Below are positions 38,615 through 46,509 of a stretch of 64,000 nucleotides of DNA, piece by piece; the stretch's first letter is position 1, and the number at the start of each line of letters is the position of its first letter. Source of the stretch: CAVWSM01 sp963757805 (GTDB taxonomy: Bacteria > Actinomycetota > Actinomycetes > Jiangellales > Jiangellaceae); assembly GCA_963757805.1 (NCBI GenBank), contig CAVWSM010000025.1, positions 186,001-250,000 on the forward strand, given 5' to 3'. The position numbers and the translations under genes were made by a program. The notes beneath the pieces were generated by a model, which had not been told where the DNA came from, made no database searches, and was given only the letters and a program-made list of their open reading frames with translations.

Positions 38615-39969
38615 GGAAACCTCCGCTGGTGCGGCCGGCCGAAGTTCGACCGGTGAGTCGGTTGCGGGAGTGCGTCTCGCCCGTACGTGCCGTACGAGCG
38701 GTGGTACACGACGAAGGAGCGAGGTGAACATCAGCGCGATACCGACGAACGGCAACACGACGAAAACGATCGAGATCGCAGCCAGCACGGCCGACGGGAT
38801 ATCCCCCTGCTCGAAGGCCGCGGCCGTGGTCGAGGCGAAGGAGCGCACCGTGCGCGCCGCCGACGTGAGCATCGCCGGCATGCGGACTAGCAGCATGACT
38901 GTCGCCGCGGCAAGCAACGGTACGACGATGAGCTACCCATGCGGCGACGATCGCGCGCACGCGGGGCCGAAGCTCGGCCACCCGCGGGTCGACCGGTCGA
39001 CCCGGCACGAACGACGCGAGCGTCGGGACGTACGCGACCGAACAGGTCAGGCACACCGACGATGATCGGAGAGCACGAAGTAACCGTCGAAACGTACGAC
39101 TCGGGAGTAGCTGTTGGATCGCCTCGAGCTGTACGAGGAACGCCGCGAACAGCAGCACTGACGAGCCGGTCTGTTGAGCCGCAAGGAGCAGGATCACCGC
39201 CGTCAGGGCGTTGAAGTAGATGCCCCCAAATCCGTGCGCAGCCGGCCGCGGCGGTCCAGGCGGTAGGCATCGGTGACATCGGTGTAGAAGGCCGGAAAGA
39301 TGAGGTAGATGCCGACTCCGATGCGCCCCGGGCTGGCGCCTCCATAACGGCACGCAGCAGCGTGGCCCAGCTCGTGCAAGAAGGTTGCCAGGAACACGAG
39401 CCCAAGCACCGAGAGGATCTTGCTCGGCAGCATGGCGATGTCCACCATCGCCAGCATGAGCTGGTCACCCCAGAGCACGGTCATGTCGAGCACACCGAGT
39501 GCCACCACGACGACCAGCACGAGCGGACCCCACAGCAGCGGAGCGAGCAGCCCGGCCAACGGCCGAACGTACCGCGCCGTGAGCAGGGTGCCGCGTAGCC
39601 GCAGGGCCAGTAGCGGGTCCGCCCGTGGCGGCGCCGCAACGCGGGCACCGGCTAGCAGGCCAAGGGGTGTCAGGCGTTGCGCAACGAGGAACCGGACCCC
39701 CTCCTCGGGGAGCCTTCGACGCACCTGCGCCGACACGCGTTCGGATACGGCGCGGTCGTCGCGGCGACCGTCGAGGCTGGCCGCCACCAGGTAGAGCAAG
39801 CGGGACAGGTGGACGATCTGGCCGTCGGCGCGGATGACAAGGAACCGCTCATCACTGAAACCCGGAGCCCTCGTAGCGCCCGAGCAGTCGTACGCCACGT
39901 GCGAGGCCGGGCAGTGCGACCGGTGCGACGCGACGGTATGGCGTCCATCGCGTCGACGGGCTGCGCCAT
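38611..39969 (-). CDS. M50-type membrane zinc metalloprotease ('peptide zinc metalloprotease'), frameshifted
   Basis: GGAAGGGG precedes the ATG. After an N-terminal winged-helix-like domain (DERFLVIRADGQIVHLSRLL, AQVRRRLPEEGVRFLVAQRL) come membrane helices with the zinc site FLATFLHELGHAAACRYGGA. The M50 continuation is GIYLIFPAFYTDVTDAYRLD, and the last helices are VMLLVRMPAMLTSAARTVRS and AISIVFVVLPFVGIALMFTS. Frame changes lie near 39900, 39230, 39090, 38930 and the 3' end. This architecture (YydH-like) is known in peptide-export and bacteriocin-type clusters, where an intramembrane protease processes a small peptide. It follows the two peptide genes in one operon. Confidence 0.78.
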
Positions 39970-40008
39970 GAGACCCCTTCCGCGTTGCTCGCCGATCACT
40001 CCACCGAT

Positions 40009-40033
40009 GGGCGGCGGGAACGACCCGCCGCCC
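40009..40033. terminator. intercistronic GC-rich hairpin between peptide 1 and the M50 gene
   Basis: A perfect 10-bp stem (40009-40018 with 40024-40033) closes a 5-nt loop, just after the peptide-1 stop and 40 bp before the protease ATG. There is no U-tract. It could attenuate transcription or protect the peptide mRNA 3' end, so that peptides are made in excess over the protease and ATPase. Confidence 0.7.
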
Positions 40034-40048
40034 ACCGGGAGCTCAGCC

Positions 40049-40261
40049 CTACCCGATGGTTACGAACTGCCCGACGAGGGCGTTGGCCTGCGAGTTGAAC
40101 GTCACCGCGTTCACGGCGATGCCCACCCCGACAACCACAGGGACACTGATGTTGATGAGAGCGAGCGCTTCGCGGGCCGGCAGCAGTTCGCCGGTCTGAG
40201 CGGAGAGCTCGGCCATCGTAACGACCGACTTGTGGGTCGGCTCCAGGATTCCGCTAGGCAC
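40049..40261 (-). CDS. small leader-core type peptide, paralogue 1
   Basis: From GTG 40261, behind AAAGGAGG, the product is 70 residues. It has a polar N-terminus ending ELSAQTGELLPAREALALIN and a hydrophobic, glycine-poor C-terminus SVPVVVGVGIAVNAVTFNSQ, then ANALVGQFVTIG. It aligns across its length with the next small gene through TM(A/S)ELS, GELLPxREAL and LNAVTF-like VNAVTF motifs. The shape resembles a precursor peptide with a conserved leader and an exported or membrane-active core. No Cys is present, and Ser/Thr/Asn are common in the core. It lies just upstream of an M50 protease that may cleave it. Exact function unknown. Confidence 0.7.
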   Translation of the reverse strand: MPSGILEPTHKSVVTMAELSAQTGELLPAREALALINISVPVVVGVGIAVNAVTFNSQANALVGQFVTIG

Positions 40262-40281
40262 GTGGCCTCCTTTCCCGCCCA

Positions 40282-40313
40282 TGGGTCGCCCTCGCCGAGG
40301 CATGGGCGACCCA
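40282..40313. other. intercistronic hairpin between the two peptide genes
   Basis: A perfect 10-bp stem (40282-40291 with 40304-40313) and a 12-nt loop lie between the peptide-2 stop and the ribosome site of peptide 1. A smaller GGGG-TTCGGA-CCCC stem stands next to it at about 40323-40336. These may stabilise or attenuate the polycistronic mRNA. Confidence 0.65.
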
Positions 40314-40348
40314 GGAGACGTGGGGGTTCGGACCCCGTCAGAGGTGCG

Positions 40349-40531
40349 TCACTGGTTGACAGTGATGACCTGGGCCGCCACGGCAGTCGCGGCAGACTGG
40401 AACGTCACAGCGTTGAGCGCCAGGGCAGTGTTGTTGGCGACGATTCCGGCCCAGTTGAACGCGCCAAGCGCCTCACGTCCGGGCAGCAGTTCACCCTGCT
40501 CCACGGAAAGTTCGGACATCGTGAACTCCAT
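40349..40531 (-). CDS. small leader-core type peptide, paralogue 2
   Basis: GGGAGGTGA stands 8 nt before the ATG. The 60-residue product starts MEFTMSELSVEQGELLPGRE and ends with a hydrophobic core, TALALNAVTFQSAATAVAAQ then VITVNQ. It shares the GELLPxREAL leader motif and the xNAVTF core motif with paralogue 1, so the pair arose by duplication. It is the first gene of the minus-strand operon and directly faces the heptamer repeats at 40601-40652. The two peptides may act together, as two-component bacteriocins do; this is inference. Confidence 0.72.
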   Translation of the reverse strand: MEFTMSELSVEQGELLPGREALGAFNWAGIVANNTALALNAVTFQSAATAVAAQVITVNQ

Positions 40532-40600
40532 CGGTGGTCACCTCCCCTCGGGTGTGTTGTCGGGACGGTCGGTGCACCGAGACCCAGTGAGCCGCATTGG

Positions 40601-40652
40601 GCGTGACGTGGGCGTGACGCGCACCGTGACCGCGGCGTGACAGTGCCGTGAC
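40601..40652. promoter_or_regulatory. five heptamer direct repeats, probable SARP operator
   Basis: GCGTGAC at 40601, GCGTGAC at 40612, CCGTGAC at 40624, GCGTGAC at 40635 and CCGTGAC at 40646 form a direct-repeat array with steps of 11, 12, 11 and 11 bp, one turn of the helix. SARP/AfsR regulators with an OmpR-type winged helix are known to bind heptameric direct repeats at 11-bp spacing. The array lies in the divergent gap between the peptide operon and the 40732 gene, and a SARP gene is 560 bp away. Which promoter it serves, or both, cannot be told. Confidence 0.78.
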
Positions 40653-40731
40653 GCCCTCCTAGCGGCGGCCTAGCGTCCCGATTGACCACGGGCTGGACAT
40701 GCGCTCACGAGCTCGGCGGTAAGGAGGAAGC

Positions 40732-41037
40732 GTGCCCAGTGACCGCGGCAAGGAGGACCCCGCGGACCGACGCCAGGACCTGCTCGTCGGGATCCGATCC
40801 GCGCTGCGCGCGGCCGGCGAGTACGAGCCACGCGGGCGGGGACGCGACGATGTCGGGGTTCTCGTGATTCGTATCTGGCGGGAAACAGACGGCCACCTAC
40901 GGGCCCGACTGACGAGCATCGATGCCGAGGCCGAGGACTCCGAGGTCATCTCGTGGGTCAGCAGCGCAGAGGGGCTCTTGGACAGCGTGACGATTTGGTT
41001 GACCGAATTTCACGACCGAGGCCAGTGGGACCAATGA
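40732..41037 (+). CDS. small hypothetical protein of the peptide cluster
   Basis: A strong AAGGAGG precedes the GTG. The 101-residue soluble protein reads PADRRQDLLVGIRSALRAAG, then GVLVIRIWRETDGHLRARLT and ends WVSSAEGLLDSVTIWLTEFH. It has no signal peptide, membrane segment or Cys. I do not recognise the family. It is divergent from the peptide operon across the heptamer array and upstream of the SARP gene, so it is probably co-regulated. A chaperone, immunity or leader-binding role would be conceivable but is not supported by any motif. Confidence 0.7.
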   Translation: MPSDRGKEDPADRRQDLLVGIRSALRAAGEYEPRGRGRDDVGVLVIRIWRETDGHLRARLTSIDAEAEDSEVISWVSSAEGLLDSVTIWLTEFHDRGQWDQ

Positions 41038-41212
41038 GGTTAGTGGGACCAGAGTGGCCACGGTTCGTGCGCGGGACGGCACGCTCCGCGTTGCGTTTGA
41101 CAGGCTGTGACGAACGGGACCACGCTCGGTTCGCAGAATTACGTGCGGCTGTGTATCGGCGGGGCAACGCGTCGGCTCTTTCCGTCACAGGCTTACCCGT
41201 ATGAGGGGGGCG

Positions 41213-41956
41213 ATGATGGGCAGTGCTGCGGCCAGACAGACGGCCGTTGTCCGGCGCGCGACGTTGCGCCGGCTCGACCTCCTAGGCAACTGGCGCCTGG
41301 TCGCCGGGGAGACCGAGATTGCCTGCCCGGTCAACGCACGACGGTTGCTTGCACTGCTCGCGCTGACCGGCCCGCGGCCTCGACGGTTCTTGTCGGGCAC
41401 GTTGTGGCCCGAGTGCAGCGAGGCCAACGCGCTCGGGAGTCTGCGCGCAACGCTCTCGCGGGCTGCAGGGCTCCGTGACGTCATCCAGATCGACGGCGAG
41501 ACCGTGGCGCTGGCGTCCGATGTCGAGGTCGACGTCGATGCCCTGACCGCCGCGGCCAACCAGGTGCTGCGCGACCCGCGCTACCAGTCCGTTGCTGCGC
41601 TGGACGTGCTCATCGCCGACGAGCTGCTCCCCGGGTGGTACGACGACTGGGTGTTGCTGCGTCGCGAGCGGTTGCGCCAGCTCCGGCTGCATGCGTTGGA
41701 GATTCTGGCAGAGCGGCTGAGCGCGAGCGGTCGCTATGCGGAGGCCGTGGATGCGGGACTTGCGGCGGTCGAGATCGAGCCGCTGCGCGAGAGCTCGCAC
41801 AGATGTCTGATCGACGCCCATCTGCAGGAGGGCAACCGCGTCGAGGCGTTGCGACAATTCCGCATCTACCGGGACCTGCTGAGCACCGAGCTGTCCATCG
41901 AGCCGTCGTTGGCGCTGATGGAGCGGCTCGGATCCCTCTTGCCCGCCGCGCGCTAG
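41213..41956 (+). CDS. SARP/BTAD-type transcriptional activator
   Basis: From the ATG at 41213, behind GAGGGGGG, the product is 247 residues. The N-terminal OmpR-type winged helix reads RLDLLGNWRLVAGETEIACP, RRLLALLALTGPRPRRFLSG and LWPECSEANALGSLRATLSR. The bacterial transcriptional activator domain follows: IADELLPGWYDDWVLLRRER, LRLHALEILAERLSASGRYA and LREFRIYRD-like ALRQFRIYRDLLSTELSIEP. This size and order match short SARPs. In-frame ATG at 41201 is an alternative. It is a strong candidate to bind the heptamer array at 40601-40652 and switch on the peptide operon. Its 175-bp upstream gap has TTGACA at 41097-41102 and inverted GGCTGTGACG/CGTCACAGGC segments. Confidence 0.85.
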   Translation: MMGSAAARQTAVVRRATLRRLDLLGNWRLVAGETEIACPVNARRLLALLALTGPRPRRFLSGTLWPECSEANALGSLRATLSRAAGLRDVIQIDGETVALASDVEVDVDALTAAANQVLRDPRYQSVAALDVLIADELLPGWYDDWVLLRRERLRQLRLHALEILAERLSASGRYAEAVDAGLAAVEIEPLRESSHRCLIDAHLQEGNRVEALRQFRIYRDLLSTELSIEPSLALMERLGSLLPAAR

Positions 41957-42696
41957 CGAGCCAACCGGTCGAGCTCCTCGGTCACCGTGGTCCACGCCGG
42001 CGCCAGCGGATCGATGAGCGCGAAATGCCCGGTCGCCGTGAGCGGCACCAGACGGGTGTTCGGGTGCTGTCGCACGTACGAATGCGTAACCGACGGCGGC
42101 ACGATGACGTCCGAGTCCCCCTGCAGCAAAGTCACCGCCGTGCGCGGGCCAGGCAACACCGTTGGGTCGACGTCAGACCGCTGCTCAGCAGCCCCCCCGA
42201 GGAAGGCCCGCACAGCTCCGTGGCCGAGCCCGAGGTGTTCGGCCAGCCGCAGGTCAGCGACCGGTGCGAGGGCCAACGTGCCGCGCAGCCGAGCCGGAGG
42301 TGCCGCCGTGGCGAGCCAGAGCACGAGGTGGCCACCGGCGGAGTGGCCCACGGTGACGACATCGAGATCGGGAGCAACGAGCTGTGGCACCGCCTGCGCG
42401 GCCAGCTGCACGTCGCCGAGCGTGGTGTCGGGGTCATGCGGGATGCGGCGGTACTCGACCGACGCGGCCGTCCAGCCCAGGTCGGCAAGTGCGGCGGCGG
42501 CCGAGCGCAAGTGCGTGCGGTCGGTGGCCGGCCGCCAGTAGCCGCCGTGGACCAGCAGAGCCAAGGTGTCGCGAGGCGCCGCGGTGGGGCGCCAGACCTC
42601 GACGACGTGGTCCGCGTCCGGGCCGTACGACAGAATCTCGTCGGCAGCTCGAGCTTGGCGCGACAGGACTGACTCGTCCTCGACGAATGCGGTCAT
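41953..42696 (-). CDS. kynurenine formamidase-like alpha/beta hydrolase
   Basis: The intact 247-residue hydrolase has an oxyanion loop LLVHGGYWRPATDR, the nucleophile elbow VGHSAGGHLVLW, an Asp region LQGDSDVIVPPS and a C-terminal His in TATGHFALIDP. HGGYW followed by a short lid is typical of the arylformamidase (AFMID/KynB-like esterase) group. It should convert N-formylkynurenine to kynurenine. Its ATG overlaps the kynA stop by one base, and it is the last gene of kynU-kynA-kynB. It converges on the SARP gene, with a 4-bp overlap of the 3' ends. Confidence 0.82.
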   Translation of the reverse strand: MTAFVEDESVLSRQARAADEILSYGPDADHVVEVWRPTAAPRDTLALLVHGGYWRPATDRTHLRSAAAALADLGWTAASVEYRRIPHDPDTTLGDVQLAAQAVPQLVAPDLDVVTVGHSAGGHLVLWLATAAPPARLRGTLALAPVADLRLAEHLGLGHGAVRAFLGGAAEQRSDVDPTVLPGPRTAVTLLQGDSDVIVPPSVTHSYVRQHPNTRLVPLTATGHFALIDPLAPAWTTVTEELDRLAR

Positions 42697-43487
42697 CAGA
42701 GCGAGCGCACCGCCCACAGATCGGGCAGTGACGGCCTGAACAGTGTCGAGCGCAGGTAGTCGGCCCCCGATGAGCCGCCCGTGCCCGTCCTGAGCCCGAT
42801 GATCCGCTCGACCATCTTGACGTGGCGGTAGCGCCACTCCTGGATGCCCTCGTCGATGTCCACGAGCGCCTCGCAGACCTCGACGGCCGGGCCCTCCTCG
42901 TGTGCGTAGACCTCCGCGAGCACCTGCTGCACGTCCGCGTCGGGGCTCCACGGTGTGCGCGGGTCCCGCTCGAGGGCGGCAGCCGGGACGTCGAACCCGA
43001 CCGTCTGCAGGAACCGGAGAAGTGAGTCGAAGACCGGCCGGGACTCGACCGCGGCGGCCAGCTGCGGATCGCTGAGCACCGAGGCGTCGAAGTCCCGGCG
43101 GCCGAAGACGGCCTCGAGGACTCGGAACTGCCCGGACTGGAAGCCGCTCGCCGTGCCCAGCTTGGGCCGGAAGGACGCGAACTGCCGGGGCGTCATCGTC
43201 TCCAGGACATCCATCTGGCCGACGATGGTCTTGAGGATCTTGGCGATGCGCCTGGCGGTGTGCAGAGCGCCGCTGCTGTTGCCCGCCTCCAGGCGCTGCT
43301 GCATCAGCGCTGCCTCGTGCAGGATCTGCTTGAACCACAGCTCGTAGACCTGGTGGATCACCACGAACAGCAGCTCGTCGTGCTCCTCGGTCAGCGGCCG
43401 CTGGCAGGCCAGCAGCTCGTCGAGGCAGAGGTAGCTGCCGTAGGTGACCTCGGTGGGATCGGTCGGGCCTGACGTCGTCGTCGTCAT
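42696..43487 (-). CDS. kynA: tryptophan 2,3-dioxygenase
   Basis: The 263-residue protein from ATG 43487 reads TYGSYLCLDELLACQRPLTE, EHDELLFVVIHQVYELWFKQ and SFRPKLGTASGFQSGQFRVL. The C-terminal WRYRHVKMVERIIGLRTGTG supplies the axial heme His, and GGSSGADYLR binds the substrate ammonium. These are hallmark segments of the tetrameric heme enzyme that opens the indole ring of L-tryptophan. The frame extends upstream, but conserved sequence begins at MTTTTSGPTDPTE. It lies 47 bp after kynU. Confidence 0.92.
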   Translation of the reverse strand: MTTTTSGPTDPTEVTYGSYLCLDELLACQRPLTEEHDELLFVVIHQVYELWFKQILHEAALMQQRLEAGNSSGALHTARRIAKILKTIVGQMDVLETMTPRQFASFRPKLGTASGFQSGQFRVLEAVFGRRDFDASVLSDPQLAAAVESRPVFDSLLRFLQTVGFDVPAAALERDPRTPWSPDADVQQVLAEVYAHEEGPAVEVCEALVDIDEGIQEWRYRHVKMVERIIGLRTGTGGSSGADYLRSTLFRPSLPDLWAVRSL

Positions 43488-43534
43488 GCCTCTCATGATG
43501 GCCCGTGGCGCTCGGCCAGAAGAGACGGCGGGCC

Positions 43535-44797
43535 TCAGGTGACCGGCACGTCGGGCAGGCGGAGGTCCCGGTGAGTGCCCTTCTCCACCAGGCGCCGCAG
43601 CCGGTCGAAGGCGTCCCACACATCGACGTACCGGGTCGTGATGGGTGCAAAGCCGAGTCGCAGCCGGTCTGGCGCGCGGAAGTCCGGCACCACGTGCTCG
43701 GTGTTGATCAAGGCTCGGCAAATCGCGTAGGCCTCGTCGTGCGCGATCGACACGTGCGAGCCGCGCCCCTCAGGGTCCCGCGGTGAGACCACGCGGAACC
43801 CGAGATCGGCGAGCCAGGCGTCGGTCAGGGCGATGGCCTGTTCGGTGAGCGCCATGCCCTTGGCCCGGAGTCGTTGGATGCCCGCCTCGGCGAGCAGGCG
43901 CGCACCTTCCTCGACGGCCACGATTCCCAGCACGTTGGGCGTGCCGGCCAGGAAGCGGGCGATGCCGGGCCTCGGGTCGTACCCCTGTCCCATGCTGAAC
44001 TGGTCGCGTTGCCCGAACCAGCCCCAGATCGGTGACCGGAGTGTCGACTGCAGCTTCTTCCGTACGTAGAGGAAGGCGGGTGCGCCCGGTCCCGCATTGA
44101 GGTACTTGTACGTACACCCGACGGCGAGGTCGGTGCCCGATCCGTCGAGGTCGATCGGCACTGCGCCGGCGGAGTGACAGAGGTCCCAGACCACGCGCGT
44201 CCCGGCAGCTGCGGCTGCCGCATTGACCGCAGCCATGTCGGCCAGCGCACCCGAGCGGTAGTCCACATGTGACAACGCGACGAAGGCGGTGTCGTCGTCT
44301 ATGACTGCCGCGACGGACTCGGGCGTAGGACCGTCGATCTCGTCGAACTCGACGAACCGCGCCGTGCCACCCTGGCCGGCCGCGATGCCCTCGAGCACGT
44401 AACGGTCGGTTGGAAAGTTGCCGACGTCGGTGACGATGGTCCGGCGACCGTCCGCGGCGGCCAGAGCCGCGGAGGCGACCTTGTAGAAGTTGACCGTCGT
44501 CGAGTCGGAGATGACCACCTGCCCGGGCGCCGCGCCGAGGAAGTGCTCACCCAGCAGGTCGCCGACGCGCTCCGGCAGCTCGTACCAGCCCTCGTTCCAG
44601 CTGCGGATCAGCCTGTCCCCCCACTCGTTGCGGACAACGTCCGTGAGGCGGTCGACCGTCGATCGTGGGAGTCGACCCAGCGAGTTGCCGTCGAGGTAGA
44701 TCAGCTCGGGATCGGGCCGATCGAACCCGTCGACGAGCGGCGCCAGCGAGTCCTGGGCGTCCAGCTGCTCAGCGGTTGCCCGCAGGGTGTGGTCCAT
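43535..44797 (-). CDS. kynU: kynureninase
   Basis: The intact 420-residue PLP enzyme begins LDAQDSLAPLVDGFDRP and LIYLDGNSLGRLP. It has VISDSTTVNFYKVASAALAA, VALSHVDYRSGALADMAAVN, WDLCHSAGAVPIDLDGSGTD and the PLP Lys in CTYKYLNAGPGAP. It cleaves kynurenine to anthranilate and alanine. It is the first gene of the kynU-kynA-kynB operon, an order common in actinobacteria, and serves tryptophan catabolism. The 170-bp upstream gap (44798-44967) is shared with the divergent MHYT gene. Confidence 0.92.
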   Translation of the reverse strand: MDHTLRATAEQLDAQDSLAPLVDGFDRPDPELIYLDGNSLGRLPRSTVDRLTDVVRNEWGDRLIRSWNEGWYELPERVGDLLGEHFLGAAPGQVVISDSTTVNFYKVASAALAAADGRRTIVTDVGNFPTDRYVLEGIAAGQGGTARFVEFDEIDGPTPESVAAVIDDDTAFVALSHVDYRSGALADMAAVNAAAAAAGTRVVWDLCHSAGAVPIDLDGSGTDLAVGCTYKYLNAGPGAPAFLYVRKKLQSTLRSPIWGWFGQRDQFSMGQGYDPRPGIARFLAGTPNVLGIVAVEEGARLLAEAGIQRLRAKGMALTEQAIALTDAWLADLGFRVVSPRDPEGRGSHVSIAHDEAYAICRALINTEHVVPDFRAPDRLRLGFAPITTRYVDVWDAFDRLRRLVEKGTHRDLRLPDVPVT

Positions 44798-44967
44798 GCC
44801 CGGGAGGCTAGTGTCCGTGGGCGGCCTGTGGGCGGCCGTGGCGCCGCGGCGGATACCAGGAATCTCCCAGAGGGTGATATCAATAGGCTTTCAGTCGGGG
44901 GCCGGATTGACGTCGCGAGTTTGGAAATGGACGATACTTCCGACATTCCGCCAATGAGGGGCCGACC

Positions 44968-45762
44968 ATGGTCGACATCCACCACTTCTCCTACGGCATC
45001 CTGACGCCCTTCCTGGCCTACGTGATGTCCTGCACCGGGGCCGCGCTGGGCCTGTCGTGCACCTCCCGGGCCCGAGCGGTCACCGGAAAGGCACGGAGCA
45101 GGTGGCTCGTCCTCGGCGCGATCTCCATCGGCGGCACCGGCATCTGGGTCATGCATTTCATCGCGATGCTCGGGTTCACCGTGCCGGGGCTGCCGATCCG
45201 CTACGGCGTGCTGGCTACCGTGGCGAGCGCCCTGATCGCCGTTCTCGTGGTGGGTTTCGGCCTGTTCATCGTCGGCTTCGGCGGCAACAGGGTCCCCGCC
45301 CTGCTGTTCGGGGGGCTGTTCGCCGGTCTCGGCGTGGCCAGCATGCACTACCTCGGCATGTACGCGATGCACCTGCCCGGCACCGTGCACTACGACGGCA
45401 TCCGGGTCCTCCAGTCGGTGATCATCGCCGTGGTCGCCGCCACGGTCGCTCTCTGGTTCACGCTGCGCGTGCGCGGTGTCGCGGCGACAACTTTCGCGAC
45501 CTTGCTCATGGGTGTGGCCGTCTGCGGCATGCACTACACCGGGATGTCCGCGATGCGCGTCTTCCACAACGGGACCGAGGCGGCACCGCACGGCGCGAGC
45601 GCGGGCCAGCTGCTCGTCCCGCTGATCATGGGCATCAGCGTCGTGACCGTCATCCTCACGCTGATCGTCGGCATCTGGCCCAGCGAGGACGAAATGCGCG
45701 ACGAGGCCGAGCTCGACGCCGCGCTCGAGGCTCACCGACTGGCCCGTACCCGCCTCGGCTGA
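44968..45762 (+). CDS. MHYT-domain integral membrane sensor protein
   Basis: The intact 264-residue protein has seven or so membrane segments and three MHYT-type motifs: WVMHFIAMLGF, ASMHYLGMYAM and CGMHYTGMSAM. The domain is thought to bind a metal such as copper and sense O2, CO or NO at the membrane. No GGDEF, EAL or kinase domain follows, so this is a stand-alone MHYT protein with a short acidic cytoplasmic tail. A possible promoter lies upstream: TTGACG at 44907 and GATACT at 44933, with spacing longer than ideal. It is divergent from kynU. Confidence 0.85.
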   Translation: MVDIHHFSYGILTPFLAYVMSCTGAALGLSCTSRARAVTGKARSRWLVLGAISIGGTGIWVMHFIAMLGFTVPGLPIRYGVLATVASALIAVLVVGFGLFIVGFGGNRVPALLFGGLFAGLGVASMHYLGMYAMHLPGTVHYDGIRVLQSVIIAVVAATVALWFTLRVRGVAATTFATLLMGVAVCGMHYTGMSAMRVFHNGTEAAPHGASAGQLLVPLIMGISVVTVILTLIVGIWPSEDEMRDEAELDAALEAHRLARTRLG

Positions 45763-45782
45763 GCGCCCTTACGCTGGGACGC

Positions 45783-46505
45783 GTGGTCGTCGGCCAACCG
45801 CATCCGGGGCGCAGCGAGCCGGACCAGCCATCCGGCAGGCTGAGCCTCAATGCGTTGCGCGCCGGCGTGCTCGGCGCCAACGACGGCATCGTGTCGGTGG
45901 CCGGCATAGTGCTTGGGGTCGCCGGCGCGACCACTGACCGGACGACGATCCTCACTGCGGGTGTCGCTGGGCTTGTGGCTGGTGCCCTCTCGATGGCTGT
46001 GGGCGAGTACGTGTCGGTCTCCGCGCAACGAGACAGCGAGCGGGCAGTGCTCGAACGGGAGCGACGAGAGATAGCCCAGGACCCCGCCGGCGAGCTGCGC
46101 GAGCTCACCGGGATCTATCAGGACAAGGGCCTGTCCCCCACCCTCGCCGAGCAGGTGGCGGCCGAGCTGACCCAGCGTGACGCGTTCGCGGCCCACGCCG
46201 AAGCGGAGCTCCGCCTGGACCCGCATGACCTGGTCAGCCCGCTGCGTGCAGCGGCATCGTCACTGGTGGCCTTCGTGATCGGAGCGTTGCTCCCACTGGC
46301 CGCGATCCTCCTTCCGCCGCATGCGTCGCAGCGCGTACCCGTCACGGTGATAGCGGTCGTCCTCGCGCTCATCCTGACCGGGACGATCAGCGCACGGCTC
46401 GGTCGGGCCAGCGCGCGCACCGCGATAGCGCGCAACGTCGCCGGGGGTCTCCTGGCCATGGCGATTACCTATGGCATCGGCCGGCTAGTCGGACTGGCTG
46501 TCTGA
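45783..46505 (+). CDS. VIT1/CCC1-family Fe2+/Mn2+ transporter
   Basis: From GTG 45783 the product is 240 residues. The first helix pair reads LNALRAGVLGANDGIVSVAG, and GALSMAVGEYVSVSAQRDSE follows; both are VIT signatures. The cytoplasmic metal-binding helices contain ERERREIAQDPAGELRELTG. Three more helices follow, the last near NVAGGLLAMAITYGIGRLVG. Family members move Fe2+ or Mn2+ out of the cytoplasm. The ribosome site is weak. It is 20 bp after the MHYT gene on the same strand, so co-transcription is likely. Confidence 0.85.
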   Translation: MVVGQPHPGRSEPDQPSGRLSLNALRAGVLGANDGIVSVAGIVLGVAGATTDRTTILTAGVAGLVAGALSMAVGEYVSVSAQRDSERAVLERERREIAQDPAGELRELTGIYQDKGLSPTLAEQVAAELTQRDAFAAHAEAELRLDPHDLVSPLRAAASSLVAFVIGALLPLAAILLPPHASQRVPVTVIAVVLALILTGTISARLGRASARTAIARNVAGGLLAMAITYGIGRLVGLAV

Positions 46506-46509
46506 GCAG

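Noticed and set aside
37601..38917. Natural fusion of M50 protease C-terminus with the EspI/MinD ATPase in one frame
   Set aside because: A GGAGG-GTG start at 38614 and a TGA one frame away (GTGA overlap) fit two separate coupled genes, and the M50 gene is already broken by indels.
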